This document shows positions 1-5,298 of a stretch of 5,298 nucleotides of DNA, piece after piece. Position 1 is the stretch's first letter. The number at the start of each line of letters is the position of its first letter. The notes beneath the pieces are model-generated. The model was given only the letters and a program-made list of their open reading frames with translations, was not told the origin of the DNA and ran no database searches. The translations under genes were made by a program, and so were the position numbers. Source of the DNA: Planctomycetota bacterium (GTDB lineage Bacteria; Planctomycetota; MHYJ01; JACPRB01); assembly GCA_016200125.1 (NCBI GenBank), contig JACQFK010000457.1:1-5298 (forward strand), in the 5' to 3' direction.

Positions 1-1821
1 GCCGACCTGCTCCAGCGCCAGGTGATCGCCGAGCGGGCCCTGATCGACGGGAAAATCAAGGGCGCGACGCGCGAGCGCTGGTCCGAGCTCCTCCGCAAGC
101 TCGCCGAGTTCGACAAGGAGAAGCCGCACGAGCTCCCGGCGGGCCTCGTCGTCACGGACGTCGGACCCGCGGCGGCGCCTACGTCCATTCCGGGCGACGA
201 GAAGCGCGTGATCCCGCCCGCCTTCCTCAGCGTGCTGGGCTCCGAGGCGCCGAAGATCGAGTCACTCAAGGAATCGAGCGGCCGCCGCCTCGCGCTCGCG
301 ACCTGGCTCACCCGCGCCGACCATCCTCTCGCCGCGCGGGTCATGGCCAACCGGATCTGGCAGCAGCATTTCGGCAAGGGTCTCGTCGCCACCGCCAACG
401 ACTACGGCCGCCTCGGCGAGAAACCCTCGCATCCCGAGCTGCTCGACTGGCTGGCTTCACGGCTCGTGAAGGACGGCTGGAGCCTCAAGTCGCTGCACCG
501 GCTGATCGTCGGCTCGGCCACGTATCGCCGCTCGGCGCTGCATCCTGCGGCCGAGGCGGGCCGGCTGAAGGACCCCGACGACCGTCTCCTCTGGAAGAGC
601 GCACCGCGGCGCCTTCAGGCCGAGGCCGTGCGCGACGCCATGCTCATGACGAGCGGCGAGTTCGACTCCCACATGGGCGGCCCCGCGGTCGATCCGAACC
701 TCCCGCGCCGGACGATCTACACCAAGGTCCACCGCAACACCCGCGATCCGCTGCTCGACGCCTTCGACGCCCCCGAGACCTTCTCGAGCATCCCGGCGCG
801 GAATTCGACGACCACCGCGACGCAGGCGCTGCTCATGATCAACGGACGCTGGCCTCTCGAGCGGGCCCAGGCCTTCGCGCGGCGACTCAAGGCCGCGGGC
901 GCGTCGACGAGCCCCGACCTCGTGCGCGCCGCGTACCGGATCGCCTTCGGCCGCCTGCCGTCGCCCGATGAGCTCGCGCGCGGCGTCGCGTTCCTCGAGA
1001 AGTTCGCGCCCGCCGCGAAGGCCGCCGATCTGCCGCTCGTCCAGGCGATGCCCGACCGCGGCGGGCAGGCCGCCCGCTTCCGCAGCGAGCACATGGAGGA
1101 CCGGCTCTGCATCGACGCGGATCCCGCGCTGCCCTCGGGCGATTTCACCGTCGAGGCGGTGGTGATCCTGGATTCGCTCTACGAGGACGCGGCGGTGCGC
1201 GTGATCGCCTCGCAGTGGAGCGGGAAGCCCGACCAACCCGGCTGGTCCTTCGGCGTGACGAGCGCGAAGTCCAAGCATCAGCCGCGCAACCTGATCCTGC
1301 AGCTGACCGGCGAGGGCGGCACGGAGGTCGTCGCCTCCGACCTGCGCCTCGAGCTGCACAAGACGCACTACGTGTCGGCGGCCGTGAAGATCGGCGAGAC
1401 GGGGGAGGGCGGGATCGTCTTCACCCTCCAGGACCTCTCGGATCCCGAGGCGCCGCTCCGCACGGCGAGCGTCCGCCACAAGGTGACGGGCGGCACCCGC
1501 TCCAAGGCGGCGTTCATGATCGGCGGCCGCGACGGCCAGAAGGTCCACGGCTGGGACGGCCTCATCGACGAGGTCCGCCTCTGCCGCGCGGCGCTGACCC
1601 AGGAGCAGCTGCTGCTGGTCGACGGCGCCCCGTCGAACGACGTCATCGCCGGCCACTGGACCTTCGAGCACGACCCCGGCTTCTTCAAGGAAGTGAACGG
1701 CCGGGTCAAGCCGCTGGGCCGTCCGGCGATGCCGAAGGCCCCGGGCGTCGCGTCGGAAACCGGCCTCGTGGATTTCTGCCATGTCCTCCTGAATTCGAAT
1801 GAGTTCCTCTATGTTGACTAA
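1..1821 (+). CDS. DUF1553 (PSD1-type) protein with inserted LamG-like domain, N-terminus outside window
   Basis: The reading frame is open from base 1 (ADLLQRQ precedes the first in-window GTG at 22) and stops with TAA at 1819-1821, so 606 codons of a longer protein are visible. Numbering from the window edge, residues ~92-335 are a DUF1553 domain. They carry the family's hallmark blocks RLALATWLT (~96), ARVMANRIWQQHFG (~112), GEKPSHPELLDWLA (~139), WSLKSLHRLIVGSATYR (~160), RRLQAEAVRDAML (~203), NSTTTATQAL (~268) and YRIAFGRLPSPDEL (~312). Residues ~355-555 look like a LamG/concanavalin-type jelly roll (DGLIDEVRLCRAAL at ~519, GHWTFEHDPG at ~551). The last residues, VDFCHVLLNSNEFLYVD, are the normal DUF1553 C-terminus, so the jelly roll sits inside the domain. 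Related proteins usually start with a signal peptide, a planctomycete-type cytochrome c (CxxCH) domain and DUF1549; none of these is in the window. Family function is unknown; an extracytoplasmic role and carbohydrate or surface binding by the LamG part are inferences. The gene overlaps and probably pairs with the DUF1501 gene that follows. Confidence 0.93.
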   Translation, partial: ADLLQRQVIAERALIDGKIKGATRERWSELLRKLAEFDKEKPHELPAGLVVTDVGPAAAPTSIPGDEKRVIPPAFLSVLGSEAPKIESLKESSGRRLALATWLTRADHPLAARVMANRIWQQHFGKGLVATANDYGRLGEKPSHPELLDWLASRLVKDGWSLKSLHRLIVGSATYRRSALHPAAEAGRLKDPDDRLLWKSAPRRLQAEAVRDAMLMTSGEFDSHMGGPAVDPNLPRRTIYTKVHRNTRDPLLDAFDAPETFSSIPARNSTTTATQALLMINGRWPLERAQAFARRLKAAGASTSPDLVRAAYRIAFGRLPSPDELARGVAFLEKFAPAAKAADLPLVQAMPDRGGQAARFRSEHMEDRLCIDADPALPSGDFTVEAVVILDSLYEDAAVRVIASQWSGKPDQPGWSFGVTSAKSKHQPRNLILQLTGEGGTEVVASDLRLELHKTHYVSAAVKIGETGEGGIVFTLQDLSDPEAPLRTASVRHKVTGGTRSKAAFMIGGRDGQKVHGWDGLIDEVRLCRAALTQEQLLLVDGAPSNDVIAGHWTFEHDPGFFKEVNGRVKPLGRPAMPKAPGVASETGLVDFCHVLLNSNEFLYVD

Positions 1822-3217
1822 GCGCCCGCACGTCGAGATCCCGACCAGCCGCCGCGAGTTCCTCGCCAGGAGCGGCGCCGGCTTCGGTGCGATGGCGATG
1901 AGCTCCCTCCTGGGGGCGGAGGAGGGGTCGGCCAGGAAGTCCCACTACGCGGGACGCGCGAAGTCCGTGATCTTCCTCTTCATGGAAGGCGGACCGAGCG
2001 CAATGGACACCTTCGATCCCAAGCCGAAGCTGAACGAGCTGGCCGGCAAGCCGCTGCCGCCGAGCTTCAAGCCCGTCATCACCGCGATGGGCGAGTACAA
2101 CGCGCCGCTCCTCGCGTCGAAGCGGAAGTGGGCGCGTTATGGGAAGGGCGGCCTCTGGGTCTCCGACTGGTATCCCCATGTCGGCGAGTGCGCCGACGAC
2201 CTGGCGGTGATCCGCTCCTGCATCCAGGACGGCATCAACCATTCCGGCGGCGTCTGCCAGATGAACACGGGCTCGACGCTGGCGGGGCGGCCCTCGCTCG
2301 GCTCCTGGGTCACCTACGGCCTGGGCACCGAGAACGCGAACCTGCCTTCCTTCGTGGTCCTCCAGGACAACCCCGCGACCGTGGTGAACGGGCCGCGCAA
2401 CTGGGGCTCGGGCTTCATGCCCGCGGTCTACCAGGGCGTCCGGCTCCAGGCGAGCTCCGAGCCGATCCCCAACCTGTCGACGCCCCCGGGCATCGGCGAG
2501 GACCGGCAGAAGGAGAAGCTCGCGCTGCTGGACCGGATGAACCGCGACCACGCCGAGCCGCGGGCGGACGTCAGCGAGCTCGACGCGCGGATCAAGGCCT
2601 ACGAGCTGGCCTTCCGCATGCAGGCGGAGGCGCCCGAGGCGGTCGACCTGTCCAGGGAGACCGAAGAGACGCTGGAGCTCTACGGGATGAAGGACAAGGG
2701 CACGGAAGCCTACGGCCGCATGTGCCTGCTGGCGCGGCGCTTCGTCGAGCGGGGCGTCCGCTTCATCCAGCTCTACTCGGGCGCGGGGAGCAAGTGGGAC
2801 GCCCACTCGGGCCTGGAGAAGAACCACTCGGAGCTCTGCCGCCAGACGGACAAGCCGATCGCCGGGCTGCTGAAGGACCTGAAGCGCCGCGGCCTGCTTG
2901 AACAGACGCTGGTCGTCTGGGGCGGCGAGTTCGGCCGGACGCCGATGTCGGAGAAGGGCGACGGCCGCGACCACAACCCCTACGGCTTCACGATGTGGAT
3001 GGCGGGCGGCGGCGTGGCGGGCGGCCGCACGATCGGCGCGACGGACGAGCTGGGCCTCCACGCGATCGACACGCGCCTCCACGTCCACGACCTGCACGCG
3101 ACGATCCTGCACCTGCTGGGGCTGGACCACACCAAGCTCGTCTACTTCCACAAGGGCCGCCCCGAGCGCGCCACGATCAACGAGGGAGACGCCTACCGCA
3201 AGATCACGAGCGCCTAG
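1799..3217 (+). CDS. DUF1501 family protein, Tat-exported (sulfatase/alkaline-phosphatase-like fold)
   Basis: This is a complete 472-residue protein, a normal length for DUF1501. Residues 17-22 (SRREFL) followed by a Gly/Ala-rich hydrophobic stretch to ~39 form a twin-arginine signal, so the folded protein is probably exported to the periplasm. Family blocks in order are EGGPSAMDTFDPKPKL (63-78), SLGSWVTYGLG (166-176), LPSFVVLQD (182-190), YGRMCLLARRFVERGVRFIQLY (starting ~306), SKWDAHSGLEKNH (331-343), VVWGGEFGRTP (372-382), GRDHNPYGF (389-397) and LHVHDLHATILHLLGLD (427-443). The Asp/His positions in WDAH, GRDHN and HVHD resemble metal-binding positions of the alkaline phosphatase/sulfatase superfamily, to which DUF1501 is related. 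No substrate is established for the family. I chose the ATG at 1799; a second in-frame ATG at 1811 also precedes the Tat motif. Neither has a Shine-Dalgarno sequence (the bases before 1799 are pyrimidine-rich, TCCTCCT). Translation is therefore probably coupled to the overlapping DUF1553 gene, its usual partner. The protein ends with the typical FHKGRPERATINEGDAY tail and appears intact. Confidence 0.95.
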   Translation: MSSSMLTKRPHVEIPTSRREFLARSGAGFGAMAMSSLLGAEEGSARKSHYAGRAKSVIFLFMEGGPSAMDTFDPKPKLNELAGKPLPPSFKPVITAMGEYNAPLLASKRKWARYGKGGLWVSDWYPHVGECADDLAVIRSCIQDGINHSGGVCQMNTGSTLAGRPSLGSWVTYGLGTENANLPSFVVLQDNPATVVNGPRNWGSGFMPAVYQGVRLQASSEPIPNLSTPPGIGEDRQKEKLALLDRMNRDHAEPRADVSELDARIKAYELAFRMQAEAPEAVDLSRETEETLELYGMKDKGTEAYGRMCLLARRFVERGVRFIQLYSGAGSKWDAHSGLEKNHSELCRQTDKPIAGLLKDLKRRGLLEQTLVVWGGEFGRTPMSEKGDGRDHNPYGFTMWMAGGGVAGGRTIGATDELGLHAIDTRLHVHDLHATILHLLGLDHTKLVYFHKGRPERATINEGDAYRKITSA

Positions 3218-3220
3218 CCG

Positions 3221-3249
3221 CCGACAAAATAGACGGTGCGTTTTGTCGG
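3221..3249. terminator. Perfect 9-bp inverted repeat after the DUF1501 stop; possible terminator or operator
   Basis: CCGACAAAA at 3221-3229 is exactly reverse-complementary to TTTTGTCGG at 3241-3249, with an 11-nt loop. The left arm starts 3 nt after the TAG stop at 3215-3217. The transcript could fold into a hairpin with four A-U pairs closing the loop and five mostly G-C pairs at the base. That position suits a terminator for the upstream pair. However, no T-run follows the stem (GGCGATCGCGG comes next), so it is not a classical intrinsic terminator. The right arm ends 10 bases before the TAGAAT element at 3260 and would overlap the -35 region of a promoter there. An operator for a dimeric repressor is therefore an alternative reading. 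The repeat is plain in the sequence; its role is inferred. Confidence 0.5.
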
Positions 3250-3259
3250 GCGATCGCGG

Positions 3260-3265
3260 TAGAAT
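3260..3265 (+). promoter_or_regulatory. -10-like element TAGAAT close to the start of the third gene
   Basis: TAGAAT matches the sigma-70-type -10 consensus at 5 of 6 bases and stands out in DNA this GC-rich. It ends 9 bases before the ATG at 3275, so a transcript starting about 7 bases downstream would begin around 3272 and have almost no leader. No Shine-Dalgarno sequence lies between it and the ATG (AATTTCCCCTTC), which fits leaderless or near-leaderless translation. No good -35 hexamer is seen 16-18 bases upstream (around 3236-3243, GTGCGTTT), so the assignment is tentative. The first TAG of the element is also an in-frame stop that bounds the third gene's start. Confidence 0.4.
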
Positions 3266-3274
3266 TTCCCCTTC

Positions 3275-5298
3275 ATGCGAGCCCTCGTCCTGGCCTTCTT
3301 CTTCATCTCCGGCGTCTGCGGCCTCCTCTATGAGGTCGTCTGGATCCGCGTCGCCGGCACCGTGATCGGGAACACTACCTTCGCCATCGGTACCGTGGTC
3401 GGCGTCTTCATGGGCGGCCTGGCGGTCGGCGCCTGGGTCGGGGGCAAGGCGGCGGACCGGCGCTCGGGCGCCGCGCTGCTGCGCCTCTACGGCCTTCTCG
3501 AAGGCGGCATCGCCCTCTCGGCCGCCCTGGTGCCGATCCTCCTCATCGCCAGCGAGCCGCTCTTCCATCTCCTCTGGAATTCCGTGGGCCAGATCAGCCC
3601 TCTGTACGCCGCCCTCCGGGTGATCCTCATGGGGCTCGTGCTCGCGGTGCCGACCACCCTCATGGGAGCCACGCTGCCGGTGCTGACCCGCTTCCTGTCG
3701 GACTCCAGCCAGGCCGCCGCCGGCGAGGCGGGCCGCGCCTACGCCATCAACACTTTCGGCGGCGTCGCGGGCACGCTGCTCTCGGGCCTCTTGCTCATTC
3801 CCTCGATCGGCCTACGCGCCACGACCTGGGTCGCCGTGGGGCTCAACCTGGCGATCGCCGCCGCGGCTCTCTCGCTGGCGCGCGGCAAGTCCGGAGCCGT
3901 CGAAGCGTCGCTCGCCCCCGAACCGTCCCCGCGGCGCCTCGCCCTCGTCGTCTCCGCCCTCTCGGGATTCGCGTCGCTCATCTACGAAGTCGCCTGGACC
4001 CGTTCGCTCGTCCTCTCGCTCGGCTCGACCGTCTACGCGTTCACGCTGATCCTGACCGCGTTCATCCTCGGCCTGGCCGCCGGCAGCGCCGTCTCGTCCC
4101 GCCTCGTCCATCGCGCGAAGCAGCCCGAGGCCGCGCTCGCCGCGATCCAGGCGCTCATCGGGATCAGCGCCGTCGTGCTGCTCCCCTTCCTGGGCGACCT
4201 TCCGATCCGCATGGCGCCGACCGCGGAGCAGTACCACAACCGCTACAACGACCTGCTGGTGGCCCAGGCGAAGCTGATTGCGCTCTTCGTGTTCGTCCCG
4301 ACCTTCCTGATCGGCGCCGTGTTTCCCTTCACCTTCCGACTCGCCGCGGGCGATGACCGGGCGGTGGGACGCTCCGTGGCCGCGGTGTACTCGTGGAACA
4401 CGATCGGCAGCATCGCCGGCTCGCTCGCCGCTTCCTTCGTGCTCGTCCCGATGCTGGGGCTCGCGACGTCGATCCGCATCGCCGCGACGGTCAATCTCGC
4501 GGTCGCCGCCGGCGTGCTGGCCGCCGGGGCGCGCTTCCGCCTGGCCGCCGCCGCGCCCGCCGCCGCCGCGCTCGTCGCCTGGATGCTGCCGTCCTGGGAT
4601 TCGAAGGTGCTGGCCAGCGGCGCCTACCTGTACGGCCAGGACTACGCGAAGCTCGCGGGCCTGCTGCATGTGGACCTGCGCACCTACCTGGGACGCGAGT
4701 CGAAGATCCTCGCCGAGTACTGGGACGCCTACGGGCTCACGACGGTCCACCGCTCCGAGGACGGCAACCTGTCGATCCGCGTGAACGGCAAGGCCGACGC
4801 GTCGACCGGCACCTCCGACATGCCCACCCAGAGGACCGTGGGACACCTGGGCGTGATCCATCACCGGGATCCGAAGCGGGCGCTTGTCATCGGGCTCGGC
4901 AGCGGCGTGACGCTCGGCGCCGTCGCCTGCCACCCCCTGAAGGCCGTGGACTGCGTGGAGATCTCTCCCGCGGGAGTGCGCGCCGCCGGGTTCTTCGGCG
5001 ACGCGAACCGGCAGGTCCTCAAGGACTCCCGCGTCCGCCTCGTGGTGGGCGACGGCCGCAACGCGGTCCAGTTCGCCCGGGAGCCTTACGACGTCATCGT
5101 CTCGCAGCCGTCCAATCTGTGGATCAGCGGCATGTCCAACCTGTTCACCCGCGACTTCTTCGCGATGGCGTCGGAGCATCTCGGCGCGGGCGGCATGTTC
5201 TGCCAGTGGGTCCAGGCCTACCGTCTGCCGCTCGAGGACTTCCAGTCGATCCTCCGGACCTTCTTCGAGGTGTTCCCCCACGGCAGCCTTTGGGAGGC
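3275..5298 (+). CDS. Fused multi-span membrane protein / spermidine-synthase-like protein, C-terminus outside window
   Basis: The frame runs from ATG 3275 to the window edge without a stop (674 codons plus two bases). The start is well bounded: an in-frame TAG lies at 3260-3262, and the first conserved helix begins at residue 4. Residues 1-~435 are strongly hydrophobic with many membrane spans. They contain two related halves: SGVCGLLYEVVWIR (12-25) matches SGFASLIYEVAWTR (230-243), and PTTLMGATLPVL...NTFGGVAGTLL (126-169) matches PTFLIGAVFPFT...NTIGSIAGSLA (342-385). Residues ~470-674 form a spermine/spermidine-synthase-like Rossmann domain: NGKADAST (504-511), the SAM-type glycine loop VIGLGSG (538-544), acidic residue E562 in CVEIS, and GDGR (592-595). 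At the catalytic loop the sequence is YDVIVSQPSN (605-614) in place of the DxxDP-like aspartates of true spermidine synthases. Proteins of this architecture are often labelled 'fused MFS/spermidine synthase'. Their substrate is unknown, and I doubt polyamine synthesis. The 57-nt gap, hairpin and own -10-like element suggest separate transcription from the upstream pair. Confidence 0.92.
   Translation, partial: MRALVLAFFFISGVCGLLYEVVWIRVAGTVIGNTTFAIGTVVGVFMGGLAVGAWVGGKAADRRSGAALLRLYGLLEGGIALSAALVPILLIASEPLFHLLWNSVGQISPLYAALRVILMGLVLAVPTTLMGATLPVLTRFLSDSSQAAAGEAGRAYAINTFGGVAGTLLSGLLLIPSIGLRATTWVAVGLNLAIAAAALSLARGKSGAVEASLAPEPSPRRLALVVSALSGFASLIYEVAWTRSLVLSLGSTVYAFTLILTAFILGLAAGSAVSSRLVHRAKQPEAALAAIQALIGISAVVLLPFLGDLPIRMAPTAEQYHNRYNDLLVAQAKLIALFVFVPTFLIGAVFPFTFRLAAGDDRAVGRSVAAVYSWNTIGSIAGSLAASFVLVPMLGLATSIRIAATVNLAVAAGVLAAGARFRLAAAAPAAAALVAWMLPSWDSKVLASGAYLYGQDYAKLAGLLHVDLRTYLGRESKILAEYWDAYGLTTVHRSEDGNLSIRVNGKADASTGTSDMPTQRTVGHLGVIHHRDPKRALVIGLGSGVTLGAVACHPLKAVDCVEISPAGVRAAGFFGDANRQVLKDSRVRLVVGDGRNAVQFAREPYDVIVSQPSNLWISGMSNLFTRDFFAMASEHLGAGGMFCQWVQAYRLPLEDFQSILRTFFEVFPHGSLWE
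4544..4570 (+). repeat. Short GCC-rich low-complexity tract within the fused membrane/synthase gene
   Basis: About 27 bases consist almost entirely of GCC/GCG/CCC triplets. They encode an alanine run broken by one proline (AAAAPAAAA), in the last hydrophobic segment before the soluble domain. It keeps the reading frame and is probably just alanine codon bias in a membrane helix at high GC. It could be prone to slippage in triplet units. Confidence 0.5.

Noticed and set aside
457..1782. Minus-strand open frame whose ATG at 1782 is preceded by AGGAGG.
   Set aside because: The AGGAGG is only 2 nt from the ATG, too close for normal initiation, and is the complement of TCCTCC inside conserved DUF1553 codons. 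The protein is a compositional shadow (Arg/Ala/His/Leu-rich).
2128..2901. Plus-strand frame of 257 codons inside the DUF1501 gene.
   Set aside because: It is a +1-type shadow with Arg/Pro/Gly-rich composition and no start signal. The DUF1501 frame carries conserved motifs throughout.
3237..3248. Possible -35 box (TTGTCG at 3243-3248) for the TAGAAT element.
   Set aside because: The spacing to TAGAAT would be 11 bases, well short of the usual 16-18. The hexamers at proper spacing do not resemble TTGACA.
1706..3568. Long open frame of 620 codons on the minus strand.
   Set aside because: It is antisense to the DUF1501 gene and parts of both neighbours. Its translation is Arg/Ala/His/Val-rich with no recognisable motif. 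Long antisense frames are expected at this GC content.
4353..4784. Plus-strand frame of 143 codons inside the third gene.
   Set aside because: It is an out-of-frame shadow of the fused gene, rich in Ser/Arg/Pro/Ala. The overlapping true frame has continuous family similarity through this stretch.
3812..5281. Long open frame of 489 codons on the minus strand.
   Set aside because: It is antisense to the well-supported fused membrane/synthase gene, and its product is low-complexity Arg/Glu/Gly/Asp-rich sequence without domains.

Overview
The window is a compact, very GC-rich stretch of bacterial chromosome. All three genes lie on the + strand and almost no DNA is non-coding. The gene families (DUF1553/'PSD1', Tat-exported DUF1501, and a multi-membrane-span protein fused to a spermidine-synthase-like domain) fit the Planctomycetota, Verrucomicrobiota or Acidobacteriota. 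The first two families are hugely expanded in those phyla. The sequence alone does not let me choose a phylum. I see no rRNA, tRNA, insertion sequence, CRISPR array or phage gene.

Layout. Positions 1-1821 hold the C-terminal 606 codons of a DUF1553-family protein whose start lies before the window. A LamG-like jelly-roll domain is inserted just before its last ~20 residues. Positions 1799-3217 hold a complete DUF1501 protein of 472 residues with a twin-arginine signal; its start overlaps the end of the first gene by 23 nt (11 nt if the second ATG is used). Positions 3218-3274 form the only intergenic gap. It contains a perfect 9-bp inverted repeat just after the DUF1501 stop and a -10-like TAGAAT just before the next start. 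Positions 3275-5298 hold the first 674 codons of a fused transporter-like/spermidine-synthase-like protein that runs off the right edge.

How the genes fit together. The first two form the usual paired DUF1549/DUF1553-DUF1501 cassette. In these phyla the pair is nearly always adjacent and is thought to be a co-exported extracytoplasmic system, but its substrate is not known. The tight overlap supports co-transcription and translational coupling. The third gene is probably a separate transcription unit: the hairpin and promoter-like element separate it, and it shares no obvious pathway with the pair.

The most noteworthy points are the LamG insertion inside DUF1553, the hairpin plus possible near-leaderless promoter in the 57-nt gap, the clear internal duplication of the membrane half of the third protein, and the loss of the catalytic aspartate motif in its synthase half. 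I did not find convincing evidence of an undescribed multi-gene system here.
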